Positions 52,531-64,000 of a DNA stretch of 64,000 nt are shown one piece after another (the stretch's first letter is position 1; every line of letters begins with the position of its first letter). Under the pieces are notes generated by a model that saw only the letters and a list, made by a program, of their open reading frames with translations, made no database searches and was not told the origin of the DNA. Origin of the DNA: Antitrichia curtipendula (Eukaryota > Streptophyta > Bryopsida > Hypnales > Leucodontaceae); the NCBI GenBank assembly GCA_951230915.1, contig OX579635.1, forward strand, positions 4,154,001 to 4,218,000, in the 5' to 3' direction. Made by a program: the position numbers and the translations under genes.

Positions 52531-55500
52531 GCAACAAGAATTGGCTACTATTGTGCTCTAAGGTAAATGTTATTTTTTCCCTCACTTAAGCATGCTTCTT
52601 GAATGAATTTCCACACTAGAATAAGACTAGGACCGCATGCTTGTGTTATTGCATCCATATGTGTCAAATGAAAACTAGAAATTGGATAAGTGAGTGAAAC
52701 CTTCACCAAAACCAAAGGTTATTTTAGTTATATTCTCCATTAAAATTGAGTTATAAAATATTTCTATTTGTAAATGTGACTTTAGTCACAATAGATTATT
52801 CTATTAGATCGTTCCTTGGATTTTGAACTTCTATAATTTAGTCCTGGATCTTGTGGAATAGACAAAAATCTAGATTGTCTACATGGACTTTAGATTTGAG
52901 CTTGGTTGCAATATAGGAAGGGTATTCTACTACTAATCCCTCATATTACTACAAACTAAACCTATGCTTCCTTGGTACACCTAATTCATTTAAAATTCAT
53001 AGATTGGAGCAATTTAAGCACTTCAAACTTTTAAGAACAAAACACTACATTAGTAAGTATTTTATCATTTGCAATCTAATATTTTTTTAACACCTAATAC
53101 TTAAAATCTCTTTTGAATTGGTAGTAGTGTGAGATTATGCACTTCTATTGTTCTAAAAATTTCGGTTTTAAATAAGTTGTCAAAGTGTAATTGTAGTGCT
53201 TCAAAAAGTAGGTTTTGAGGGTCATTTCAATCATGGAGCATCGCTAGCCAATCAATTTTGGAACTTCTTGCCCTATGAGTTTTTCCTACCTTCCCATACA
53301 ATATATTGTTGCTCCTGCGTTGTTCTTGCGTAGTGCACTACTTGTGAGTGGCCTAGTGGGGTCTTTAAGTTTTCTTTCATTCTAATATGCTTCCAAAATT
53401 TGGGGACCAATATAAATTCAATTTGTCGACTTACTTGAATGGGAGGCAGAGTTGTCTATTCTAACTTGACTTGGAGGTTTTACATAGTGATGTTAAGTCA
53501 TGTCATGTCATGATGTGTCATGACATATCATAATTCCATCAAGATTCTATTGTAATCTTGACAACCTTATCCCTTAATTTTAAATTCTAAAAAAAATTAG
53601 ACTTTTTTTCACTAATTTTTGACAATTATGTATGAAAAATCAAATGTATCACTACTATTTAATATGCCAATTTAATTTATGTCATTCTTTTTAGAGAATT
53701 TTATGATATTCCATCCAAACTATAAAAATAATTCATCATGACGGATGTTGAAGTTGGATCTTGACATTTTATAGACGTCACGTCTGTCCAAACATGATGT
53801 GACGGTGACAACCTTGATGGGAGGGGCCAGCATGTCCACTAGTGCTCATTAAATTATTAACGTTACTTGGATTCTCCAGCATCATGTAAGTCCAGCTATC
53901 CTTGGTCATGATGGTTGCATTGAGAAAAAGTGTCCATCCAATTGTCTATTATGAACAAAAAATTTGTGGCTCCACTATGCATAGTCAAGGCTTCATTTTG
54001 TGAGCTCTTCCTCTCCGTTACACTAAGAAGATCATTTTGGGATAGAAATCTAAGGCCAACATGAAGGTCATTTTGGGACGGAGGTAGTAAATGACACGTT
54101 TCAAAGTGCCAAAATTGTCATATTCAAGTGCCTACACTCAAATTTAAAAGCTAGTTTTTCCACCTATGGATAGATTCAAAATTATTGACAAGCTACTACA
54201 AAAGTACTAACTTCTCAAACTCTGGTCATAAGATTATCTAGTCTCTTATAACCCAAAAAGAAGATATGCTGATTTTTAGTGAGATTTTACCTCAACCAGG
54301 GTAATTTCCATGAATATTTCATTGTGAATTTTGGCGGTTGACCACCCGGAAGAATATGTTCTGACTACCATAAAATTCCAGAACTTTTTGTGGAACCTAT
54401 CATGGAATTCTACAAAAGATTTGCAAGTTCACATTCTTACCTTGCACATTTGAAAAATGAGGATCAAATCCCGCTACCTCCTTTAAATTTTGGTGAATGA
54501 CGAATCTTCTACATAAAAAATGAATCATAGAAAATCAATTGAGCTATTGGATTCCTAGTATGATTTCCACCTAGAATCACCGTACTTGAGTCATAGATAT
54601 CCTCTACCGGTCCATCTTGAGTTTTCTTTAAATGTATGCTTACAATTGGGGTTTCTATTATTTCGTTGATATAATGGGAAAATTGAACCTACTCTCCGAA
54701 AATCAACTCTAAGATTCTCACATAATTTCTTCAAACCAATTTAATCAATATAGATCATATGCACAACAGGTTTAGAAAATTTGGGCAATTTCTGCTTAAC
54801 ATGCTTACTATGTACAATTTGTGGGTTTTTACCTTATTTACATGCAGGATTTGATTGTAATTGAAAAAAAACATTATATTTAGGACCAAATGTTATATTG
54901 GCATGTGACATACCTATTTTGGTTTTACACTCTTTTAAGGGCTTTTTGTCTATAAAACTACACTAAAATCAACTAGAAGAAATCCAAAAAAATAAATCAT
55001 AAATCGCAAGTAACAAAATGGGGACCCACATGGGACTATACTCACTATATTACAAGCCAAAATTTTTGTTTTGAAAAAAAAATTGCTCAATTTGCAAGAT
55101 TCTAATTTCTATCATTGTCCCTCCTAAAATTGGCCTATGTAGTAAAGCCATCTAGCTAACATGTGGCTAATTTTTTTTTTGTACATGATGCCCTTGAAGT
55201 AGATTATGTTTAAGGTACTTTATCATACATAGAACAAAGACAAATAAATTAACATATTTGTCCTTTGTGCTTTACTTCTAGATATTTTTGTTGTTGTATG
55301 TTTCATTGTTTCTTATTTTTGAGCATGTAAAATATTGGATTTAAATTCAATAATGGAAGAATAATGCAATTTTATAAACCTATTAGAAGTAATGGATATT
55401 GCTAGAAATGTGTGGTTATTTTTGGATTTGTTGTCAATAAAGAGTATTGGCTTTGAAGAGAGAGAAAGGAACCCAAATGTTGTTTGGACAAATTTTTCGT

Positions 55501-56449
55501 TTTGATAAGCACCACAATAGAATTTGTCATTGAATTGGAATTTTGTGTCTTTGAAGTGTGATTAATTTGAGTACAAAGATAAATTTAGAAAATAATAAAG
55601 AATATTATTTTATGATCTTAGAAATTTATCGTGTGGTTAGAGACATTATAAATTTTTTCTTTCTTTCTCAATTGCCTATTATATTAAGCACTATACTTCA
55701 ATCTTCCTATTTGTCAAATATCCAATAAATTACATATAAAATATTATTTTGTAAGCACCTCTAAAATATAATTAAAGGATAATATATTTTTAAGTGAGCA
55801 ACTTATTTTGTGTGGATTAAGAAAATAAAGAAGAACTTGATATATGACAAGAAAATTGATGTTCACTACATAACAAATACTTACAACTTTTAGAGACCCT
55901 CAAAAATTTGCTTTTCTAAGATGTTTGTATATATATATAAAGTCATAAAACAAGTATCTTTGAGGAATTGGCATACATCAATTCATCAAGAATCAATTTA
56001 TTTATGATCTCCCACCAAAGTTCACTTGACAAAAGTGAATGCTTCAAAAATTACATACCTTTGTTAAAAGGTAGACTCTGTATTGTCCAATGTTTCCCGC
56101 AATGTTTAGAGGTTCAAGGTGTTTATTAAAAAAGCATAGTGTACGTATTGTATTTTGAATTTGAAGTGATAGCTAAATATGAAAATTAGTTTGGATTTTG
56201 ATTAGTGCAATGAATGGAGGAGTTAGAACATATTAGCAAATCAACATATCTTCTTTTATGTTAATAAGAGGAGTAAAATGTATCTCTTTAACTCTTATAC
56301 TTTTTTATTTTATAAATGTATAATAATAATAAATATTTTTTTAAATTCCTTCCAAAAACAATACAAGTTATAGAGCTTCAAAGCCCCAAAATACTCCATT
56401 GTAACAAGCATTTTCATTCTTAAATAAAAATCCCCCCACTAGGTACATT
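52531..56449. other. AT-rich spacer, no gene seen
   Basis: No supported gene. A piece at about 54085-54130 (TTTCAAAGTGCCAAAATTGT with CATATTCAAGTGC) is repeated, diverged, near 61722-61765, so at least one dispersed repeat lies here. A small palindromic TCATGTCATG..CATGACA run occurs at 53484-53530. Confidence 0.4.
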
Positions 56450-56453
56450 TTAA

Positions 56454-56935
56454 CCCTTAAACAACAGATTAGTAATTGTAGAAATCATCTATTTTGATAC
56501 CATGAGAATCATTGGTCTAAAATAATCCAAAAGCACTTATTGAAAGTCAAAGTACTATAGAAGATCTCCCTTTTTCAAACAAAATTCCAAGGATGAATAG
56601 TTGCACTTGTGTCCAACATTGGGAAAAAACCACCCATTGTTGCAATACTGTTTCAATGAGTTAACAATATAGTATTGAAAGTGTATTGTTGTAGTATTGA
56701 AACAATATACTTTTAATAAAGATGCAAGGCTCCCATTGCTTCAATATTATTGCATTATTATTTGCAGTGATGCAACAACATACTTTCAATACTATACTGT
56801 TAAACCATTGAACAATATTGAACAATATTGAAACAATATTGAAACAATATTGAAACAATGAGTACTTTCCCGATGTATATTAGAAGAATCTTTACCATCC
56901 ATCAAGCAGCAAACATCCACCTCAACATTTAAGGG
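56454..56935. mobile_element. TTAA-flanked TIR element, family C, with nested fold-back
   Basis: It starts TTAA|CCCTTAAAC and ends CATTTAAGGG|TTAA. Read in reverse it shares GCAACTATTCATCC, an AATTTTGT segment and GACTTTCAATAAGTGCTTTT-like phrases with 13996-14170 and 37426-37620, so those two are truncated relatives. Its middle (about 56640-56870) carries an extra block absent from the relatives: arms 56643-56691 and 56772-56818 are complementary, followed by tandem AACAATATTGA units. This looks like a second small element inserted into the first. Confidence 0.62.
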
Positions 56936-56939
56936 TTAA

Positions 56940-57374
56940 GCTCGTACAAAATTTGCTAATACACATCAAATTTCTATTTGCGGACCATCTCATTTACAAG
57001 AGAAGCACACATCTGCTACAATCAAAGATTCAAAGTGGTTCTTTACACAAGGGAATCACTCAACTTAGAAAAGGACAGTCTCTGACATTACAAGTCATTA
57101 ACAAGATCCAGGAGTTACAAGTACAAAAAAAAATTGTGTAAAAATTGAATGTCAAACCGTCACTTTTGAGATTTGGGGGAGTATTTCCCACTTTTTGACT
57201 AAAGAATGTTGAGGTGTTAATTTAATCACCTCGGTATATTCAAGTTCCTTCCCTTCAATAATCATGAACGCACTCTTCATATGAAGAGTGGATCACCTTC
57301 CCCTCCTGTGGTCCACAACCCGGCATGGGTTACATCCCCTAACCCCCTCATCCTCACTAGACTCCGAGCCATCC
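56940..57374. other. Spacer next to the RING gene
   Basis: No gene. The right part is GC-richer and is likely the 3' end or downstream region of the minus-strand RING locus. Confidence 0.35.
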
Positions 57375-58206
57375 TTAACATCGTCCAAAAGCCATCGCAC
57401 CCTCTTCAAGCATCCAATCCCTCGTCCTGACAAACAACTCCTGAATCCGCAAGCACTCGGCAGCCGTCCCAGGACCCAGTACGACATGCTCCCCAACCGC
57501 AAACAACTCATCCAGCTCTTTAGTCAGTGCCTGCAAGTGCTCTCCCACGCTTTCGCAATTCTGCATCTGCTCACCGAGAAGTGTCTCAGTCTCGGTGACG
57601 ATGGTGTCGAAGTCTCAGTATGAATGGCAATCGGGGGGGTGAGGCGCGGGGGGAATGAAGGCGCTGGAATTACCGTCAGAAGGATCTAATGTTGTGCAGT
57701 AAATACAGACAATGTTGATGCCGGCTTTTATTATGGATCTGCAAACGGGACATGGCTTCGTGCAGTCTTGGAGCCACTGGGATAGACAGGGCCAACAGAA
57801 GATGCGACCGAAGTGGGTGGCGACGGGATGGGTGGAAAGGGCATTGTAGCAGGGTTTGCAGTCCAAGTGCGCACGTGGTGCGTCAATTTGGTTGCGACTT
57901 TGATCGTCGCTTTGGTCGTGATTCTCACTGATCGGGGGGATGCTGCAGTCCAAGTGGGCATGTAGTACGTCTCTTTGGAGGTGACTTTGATTGTAAGGTC
58001 GGTCGTGAGTGGGTCCGGAATCTGCCCAAGGGAACACCCATACCCCGAAGAATATAAGATTTGAAGATGCGGCTAAGCCTCGTGCAGAGAGAAGGGGTGG
58101 AGTCTGTCGATCCGGAGTTTGGTGATGGGGAGGAAAGTTCGGAGTCTGCAGAAAAGAATGATTCGATGTCGTCGATGTCGTCGGTGTCTAGAGAAGAATC
58201 AACCAT
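57375..58206 (-). pseudogene. Disrupted RMA/RNF5-like RING-finger gene
   Basis: An acidic Ser-rich N-terminal frame starts at 58206 (MVDSSLDTDDIDDIESFFSA). The RING frame (57615-58037 part) is shifted by one base relative to it and reads LDCKPCYN, then HFGRIFCWPCLSQWLQ and KPCPVCRS. The spacing matches RMA-type E3 ligases, whose usual core is TLCGHxFCWPC, but the third cysteine and the histidine ligand are replaced (Phe and Arg). After a TGA at 57615 the same frame runs on for about 80 coding-like residues (FDTIVTETETLLGEQ, then ECLRIQELFVRTRDWMLEEG). A 60-base intron at 57673-57614 would bypass the stop but is shorter than plant introns usually are. A segment with HLDC is duplicated just before the finger. 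A decayed copy is the simplest reading; an intact spliced gene with an unusual RING cannot be excluded. Confidence 0.5.
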
Positions 58207-59719
58207 AGACGCTGAAGACTAGGACTCCATCACTGTCGTCCTAAGGGTAAGGAATAGCTGTTAGCTGTCCACAATCGGGCTCAGAAGGATTTGATGCGTA
58301 TCGCCTGATCAAAGGCACACTTACCTGCAAAAATTAAAAAGGGGAGAAAACGTAAGCTTAGGGTGGAATATCGACAATTTAACGAAATTGACGTTCTATT
58401 TATTAGGCACTAACAGTAGCTACCCAATATCTATGTGGCTACCCAATTTACATTTCTCAAGAATTTGTCCAAAGCAGTGAAGGCATATTCAGTTGTTCAC
58501 ATGCTGAAAGAATTTTAGTAAGCTATAGACATATTCTGAAACGAAGCCCAACGCATGCTAAAGAGTCTCCGATTCGTAAGTGCTCTGGCAACAAACAACC
58601 TTCCTATCAACACGACTGTAAACTGAACTAAAGGCTAGGACTTTTAGAATCTGACTCCTAAAATCAATAACTCCTGAATTATACATGTAACCAAAGCGTT
58701 TGAAACATCAATGGACTTGCCTGCGTGGATCGATCCCCTGCATACGAGCACAACGATGCCAACATGTAATGGCGCACACAACAACTTCTGCAACTACTTG
58801 ATCTCCTAACGATATTTAATTTCAAAGTTTTCAAATGTTTTCAGATTTTTCAATCTCCTAACGAATTTCTCACTGCTGTTGTAGGTTGCAGTGGACAAGA
58901 ATTTGCTTATTCTTGTTAAGGCCAGAATCTGACTGCAAGACTTGTATAGTCAACAAAGAAGAGTTGCGCGAACTAATAAGTGTGACAGCTCACACAATCA
59001 AGGTCTCGTAACCCTGAACGCATAAATGAACCGCGAGAACAGAAAATGAAGTATGAGATTAAGATTGAGCGAAGAAGTTTATATACTAAAGAATTTACGT
59101 ACCGAGGTTTGGGAACTCCGCTTGCAACAGCTTGGTGTCTTTCAATAACAAACCGAAGCTTCAATGGTCCGAGACGAATTCCTCCACTGAGGCTTCAATT
59201 CCTGCAAGATACCACCTTCAAATTGAGAAACATGATCATTTTTTAAGATGTTTTCAGATGTGTTTACTAGATTTCAAAAATAGAAAACATCACAGTATCT
59301 ATTTTTTCTAAAAGTTTTAAATTAAAGTATATTAGTGCAAAACTTTTGGAATTCAAAAACATGTCTAATTTTCATTTGGAAGACTTCGTTCATTTGTTTT
59401 TGGTGTAACAATAATTTCCTAAATAGTATTTGTTTCTTGAAAAAATTGCAGCCACTATTAGCTCACCTTTCTTTAGCCCATTTGGCACAAAAATTGAGAG
59501 GAGTTCCTTGCAATAACCCATTTATACATCTAACAGGAGATCTAGAGACAGGAGGGATTTATGAACACTAAACTTATGATATACTGTATTTATGAGTTAC
59601 AATTCTTCTCTTTACGAAGCATGCATTTTACCATGCAATTCCTAACTAACATGTAATGTACAAAAAGAAGAAAATACAATACCCTGAATACCATGTAGAA
59701 TTCTTGAGAGGTAATGTTT
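58207..59719. other. Spacer between the RING and FCP1-like loci
   Basis: The minus strand shows one exon-like patch at about 59190-59103 between a TCAG acceptor and a GTACGT donor, reading GGIRLGPLKLRFVIERHQAV. It cannot be joined to either neighbour with confidence. The rest is spacer or untranslated sequence. Confidence 0.25.
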
Positions 59720-61984
59720 CTAATACGTTCCAGGAGGGAGAGGTTCTCCAAGCTCATTTTCTCTCTCAGCAAAATCCCACCGGGTAGGAGCCGTTTGAGG
59801 CGCTACTCTTCCAGCAAAATCCCGCCGGGTAGGAACCGCTGGCGGCGCTCTTGTTTCAGCAACATCCCACCGGGTAGGAACCGCTTGGGGCGCTCCTGAT
59901 TCAGCAAAATCCCGCCGGGTAGGAGCAACTTGGGGTGCTCTTGTTTCAGCAAAATCCCGCCGGGTAGGAACCGCTGGCGGCGCTCTTGTTTCAGCAACAT
60001 CCCACCGGGTAGGAACCGCTTGGGGCGCTCCTGATTCAGCAAAATCCTGCCGGGTAGGAGCAACTTGGGGTGCTCTTGTTTCAGCAAAATCCCGCCGGGT
60101 AGGAACCGCTGGCGGCGCTCTTGTTTCAGCAACATCCCACTGGATAGGAACCGCTTGGGGCGCTCCTGATTCAGCAAAATCCCGCCGGGTAGGAGCCGTT
60201 TGAGGCGCTACTCTTCCAGCAAAATCCCGCCGGGTAGGAGCCGCTTGGGGCGCTCCTGTTTCAGCAAGATCCCGCCAGGTAAGAGCCGCTTGGGGTGCTC
60301 CTGATTCTGCAAAATCCCGCCGGGTAGGAGCCACTGGCGGCACTCTTGTTTCAGCAACATCCCACCGGGTACGAGCCGCTTGGGGTGCTCCTGATTCTGC
60401 AAAATCCCGCCGGGTAGGAGCCACTGGCGGCACTCTTGTTTCAGCAACATCCCACCGGGTACGAGCCACTTGGGGTGCTCCTGATTCAGCAAAATCCCGC
60501 CGGGTACGAGCCGCTGGCAGCACTCTTGTTTCAGCAACATCCCACCAGGTAGGAGCCACTTGGGACACTACTGTTTCAGCAAAATCCTGCCGGGTAGGAG
60601 TCACTGGTGGCACTACTGTTTCAGCAATATCCCACCCGGTAGGAGTCGCTTGCGGCACTGCTGTTGCAAGAGACTTTGCAAGAGACTGGGTGTTATGAAG
60701 CGGTGAGACGTTCTTAGCCTTTGATTTCAGAACCTGTTGGAAAAAATCCCAATGTAAGGACCCGGGAGCAAGGGCAGGAAGCCCAATAGGGTGCGCTCGC
60801 ACAAACTCTCGAACATCCGCCACATCTCTCAACTCAGTCAAATACTCCACAAGTGGACCCTTCAAAAAAATGTCCGCTTCGTTGTACAAGTACGCCTCGG
60901 GAAAAATGGCCGTGTCCGGAGGATTTCTCAAGGCTTTGTAAGGCGTGTCATCAATCAGCAGAGTATTTGTCTTATTGTAATGTGGAAATTTCGACCACAC
61001 GTGCCTGAGCTCCTTCAAAAACAGGGGTTGCTTCTTCTTGTCTGGATTTTTAAGGCCAGTATTCGTGCAGTCGCCTTGATGCATGACGAACCTATCACAA
61101 GTTCCATAAAGTAGCAGTTACACGATTGCCAAGAAATGAGATGCCCGTTTGCTTTGATAACCACGACAGGTCTACATTATTTTGAAACTTGCACGATTGT
61201 ACAAAACTTTGCAAAAATGACGAATTTTGTTCGCCAAGTTAGTGAAAACCATCATACCTGCATTTGTCCCGCCACCCCTGGCAGATGAAATCCAGAGCCC
61301 GGAAGACGTTCGCTTGCATCATAGACGACCATAACCCCACATCGAAATTCTCGAAGCAGAAAGCGAGGAAACTATCACAAAAGGGGCGCTTGAACATGTA
61401 GGACCTGGACACCACACCGTGTGGGGCATTTACTGGAATTACGCTCCTGTCTATCTTCGAGTATCGCGCTACCAACAGACCGTTCACATCCAGAATGAGA
61501 AGCTTCTTCGGCAAGGGGACATTCAATTTCCAGGCTTGTGACAGTAAAGCCCTGTTTAGTTGTGACTGAGGACTCCATAGCTCAGCGTTGGCATCCAAAA
61601 CGTTGTTGGGTGTCTGTTCTTCTTCTGCCGGCCTTGCGATGGTGACTTGTGCTGAGTTCAAGTAAATAAATGAGAAGATCACTTCTAAAAATTTAACTGT
61701 GTTCATATTCGTTAAAATAGAGTATTTCAGAGTGCCATAATTATGATATTCAAGTGCACACAGCTAAAAATTCTAGGACTAGTACAGATATGTGGTTCCA
61801 AACCGAGGCATTTGAAAAAGGGCTAATATAACGAAACTACGCACTCCATATTATAGAGTTAGAAAATTTCTAAGAGATTGAGTGGAAAATGTGCTCAAGT
61901 ATCCTCACCATTTTCCACATCGGGACATTCCACTTCGACATGGACATCGCGCTCCACGACATTCATATCCAAATGCCCGTCCAT
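59720..61984 (-). CDS. FCP1/HAD-domain protein with a 15-residue repeat tail
   Basis: Three exons give 613 residues: 61984-61909, 61651-61258 and 61091-59720. The small first exon (MDGHLDMNVVERDVHVEVEC) starts after an in-frame TAG. Donors are GTGAGG and GTATGA. Residues 70-250 match the plant FCP1/NLI-interacting HAD group: KLLILDVNGLL (D80), KRPFCDSFLAFCFENFDVGL, WSSM, HQGDCTNTG, PLFLKELRHVWSK and TLLIDDTPYKAL (D204, D205). The second aspartate of the usual DxDxT loop is Asn (DVNG), so phosphatase activity is doubtful although FCP1 proteins are phosphatases. From residue 308 to the end run about 20 units on the pattern TRRDFAESGAPQAVP, all in frame. The last codons overlap a possible donor (GTATTAG), so a further exon cannot be excluded. 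Confidence 0.82.
59760..60640 (-). repeat. 45-bp coding minisatellite
   Basis: About 20 copies of a 45-bp unit encode TRRDFAESGAPQAVP-like 15-mers within the FCP1-like gene. Units alternate RRDF and RWDV forms, and towards the C terminus a three-unit, 135-bp higher-order repeat appears. No unit breaks the frame. Confidence 0.93.
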
Positions 61985-62520
61985 GGGGATAAACTATCAC
62001 GACTCAGCTCCTCAATGCCACACCCCTGTAAACCACAGTAACTCCTCAGAAACTAATAAACCAGCCATTTAGCGGAGAGTTCTAATAACCGGACAGCGAA
62101 CATGCCAATAACCACACAGTAACCGCATAAGGCACGATCTTGAGGAAAGATCTTATTGCAAATGGATAAAACCCGAATAATCTTTGGATGAAAAATTGGA
62201 CGATTTCAAGAATGGATGAAATGCTTAATGAAAGGCCATTATGGTCTTTTCAAGAAAGACATTCTCAACATATCTACACTGAATAGTGAAATTAGGTTGC
62301 CCCTCACTAATTTCTCGACATTCAAACACTATTTAAATATTTATTGTTTCTATACAAGAAAATACTACTTTTGAATTAGTTTTTTTAATGTAGTTGGAAC
62401 TCACGAACCTCCATATATATAAATGGAAGTACTTGTAGAGATATTTTTGACTTTGATGGCTTACACAATAACTTTTGGGGGTAAGGCAACCTAATTGTAA
62501 AGGCAACCTAATTTCACTAC
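61985..62520. other. 5' flank of the FCP1-like gene
   Basis: Promoter and spacer. No other feature is recognised. Confidence 0.35.
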
Positions 62521-63745
62521 TAATTTCACTATTTAGTGTAGTTAAGAACGAGGAGCTGCACGAGGCAAGGAGCCGTGCCTTACAGAAGAATTGTGGAGCT
62601 GATTTCTGTGCATCAAGCTACTCCAAAGTCTTTCAAGTGTTTGGGGCTTCATTAGTAAAAAAGGTAATTGACTCACGTTGTCTCATATTTTAGTTTCAAT
62701 ACCCTAACCCCTAAATCAGCAACTAAAGTAGCAACTGCTTGTCTAGATGCAGCCTCCTCCCCCAAGAGAGTGGCAGCTATTAAAAACAATGCTTCAGTTC
62801 GAAAAAGGAGTAGGAGTGGACAACGCCAGCCTATAAAATCCACAATGTCGGAGAATAATTCCACAAAATTTGGTATCGGAAGGATGAAACGTGAAGAAAG
62901 CGTTCGACTTTGATAAACCTGGAACGTATTTTAAAGGATCAAATTCTCCCGGCAGTGCTTCAAAGGAGAGAGGAACTCAAGCAGGTTTGGGGGTTTGACT
63001 TTCTCCCAAGATCTAAGTGACCTACGAGAGATAGAGATGCACTAAGAGAACTTCAAAGGGCGTTCAATTAGGGTTCAAAATTAAGGATCAACATAATATT
63101 TAGGGCTCAATGTCTCTAATAATCTCATTAATAACAAGCCGTTAGACTAGTCGCATATTTTGTGATTTGATATTTACACTAGATTTACTTTGTTTGGCAT
63201 CATCATCCATGCCCGTCATTCTCCAGAATTTGGGCTTCCAACTGAGGTTTGTGTGGGCATAGAATTTGTTTACCTGAGGTATTGTGGCTTGACCGATGCA
63301 ACAGCAGCACCGCATCTGCGGACACGCCCTTGTAGCAACCAGAGAAACCTCGTTAGTAGCTCCAGATCTGTGAAAATAGAGTCCGTTGACAATCATAATA
63401 GATGAAGTATATTCGTTCCTTCATTCCTTCAATTAACCTACAAAAGAACTCTTATTTTCGAATTCAAATCCGGATCTGTATCTAATGGAACCACAAACCT
63501 AATCTGAACGAGACTCCAGCATACGCTCGATGCAAAACCGCAAGAAGAGAATCGGAAAAATAAAGTTCGGATTCTGCACCTCAGAGTGGACTGAAATATC
63601 AGACGACGCCAACAGCGACGGGAATTTGATGTGCACCAACAATGCGACAGTGGAGGAGCACAGACTGCAAGAGAATTTAAAACACTCAAAAACCAATCGT
63701 ACAAGTGAAGGACGTGATAATCAAACGGTCGCCTTAGAAACCTAG
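62521..63745 (+). other. Coding-like fragments of an unidentified plus-strand gene
   Basis: Several patches look coding and have plausible splice borders: NEELHEARSRALQKNCGADF ending at a GTAATT donor (62661), then ATKVATACLDAASSPKRVAA and KKRSRSGQ-like basic sequence (62717-62910), then RSTLINLERILKDQILPAV, QRREELKQ (62895-62984, another frame, before a GTTTGG donor) and MQNRKKRIGKIKFGFCTSEW (63530 onward). The composition (basic, helical, Ser-rich) suggests a nuclear protein, but I could not assemble a model or name a family. It could also be a broken gene or continue past the window. Confidence 0.25.
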
Positions 63746-63837
63746 GACGCACAGTAAAACCTTGCACTATGAATTCGAGGAGCCAAGTAGGGACTCGATG
63801 AATTATTTTTCCAACTAATCAAGCAGATCGAAAAAGG

Positions 63838-63905
63838 CGCATTAACATCATCCGGCAGATAGATGAGAAAAAGGCTCATTAACATCATCCGGTAGATAGA
63901 TGAGC
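63838..63905. repeat. Tandem duplication of about 34 bp
   Basis: CATTAACATCATCCGG(C/T)AG and the following ATAGATGAG occur twice back to back. A 7-bp stem hairpin CCACGGC/GCCGTGG follows at 63934-63955. Confidence 0.7.
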
Positions 63906-64000
63906 TACCTTGGCAGGACAAAATCCAATTGCCACGGCTCGCAATTGCCGTGGAAGTAGTGCTCGAACTATTAATGGCGACCGAACGGAGTGACAGTTTG

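Noticed and set aside
59803..60540. Two long minus-strand open frames (LLPGGILL repeats) overlapping the FCP1-like repeat tail
   Set aside because: The 45-bp unit is a multiple of three, so an alternative frame stays open throughout. The conserved HAD domain fixes the real frame.

Overview
The window is nuclear DNA from a land plant. The six gene models and one disrupted gene are plant families (an NPF/PTR transporter, a STIG1-type cysteine-rich protein, mitochondrial 2-oxoglutarate dehydrogenase E1, an At3g08650-type ZIP transporter, an At4g15545/NAIP-type coiled-coil protein, an FCP1/HAD-domain protein and an RMA-like RING gene). Most are split by short GT-AG introns, which I placed by matching splice sites, reading frame and family alignment. 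Exons are visibly richer in GC than the strongly AT-rich spacers. A non-seed plant (bryophyte or lycophyte grade) is my guess, but the sequence alone does not prove it.

Layout. 1-757: right end of a CACTA-like transposon with palindromic subterminal repeats. 758-5666: AT-rich spacer with a 646-bp TTAA-flanked element at 3494-4139. 5667-8873 (minus): NPF8-like peptide transporter. 10845-12249 (minus): secreted cysteine-rich STIG1-like protein. 12420-19400: long spacer with repeat relics and a duplicated block just upstream of the next gene. 19401-25463 (plus): 13-exon 2-oxoglutarate dehydrogenase E1. 25464-40950: a repeat-dominated block containing terminal-inverted-repeat elements, fold-back structures, a GA microsatellite, minisatellites and a decayed transposase-like gene. 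41031-42893 (plus): intronless ZIP-type transporter. 44084-47787 (plus): 9-exon NAIP-like gene, with a near-perfect 67-bp inverted repeat in its last-but-one intron. 47896-48099: intact-looking CACTA MITE with a 3-bp target duplication. 48100-57300: AT-rich repeat desert holding two more TTAA elements. 57375-58206 (minus): disrupted RING-finger gene. 59720-61984 (minus): FCP1-like gene ending in about 20 in-frame copies of a 15-residue repeat. 62500-63750: unresolved coding-like fragments.

The genes look like unlinked housekeeping and membrane or secretory functions, not a pathway cluster. The most unusual signal is a set of elements whose ends read TTAA|CCC(C/T)TAAA and that sit between TTAA tetranucleotides, a piggyBac-type signature that is not usual in land plants. 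Next most interesting are the intronic hairpin in the NAIP-like gene and the coding minisatellite in the FCP1-like gene.
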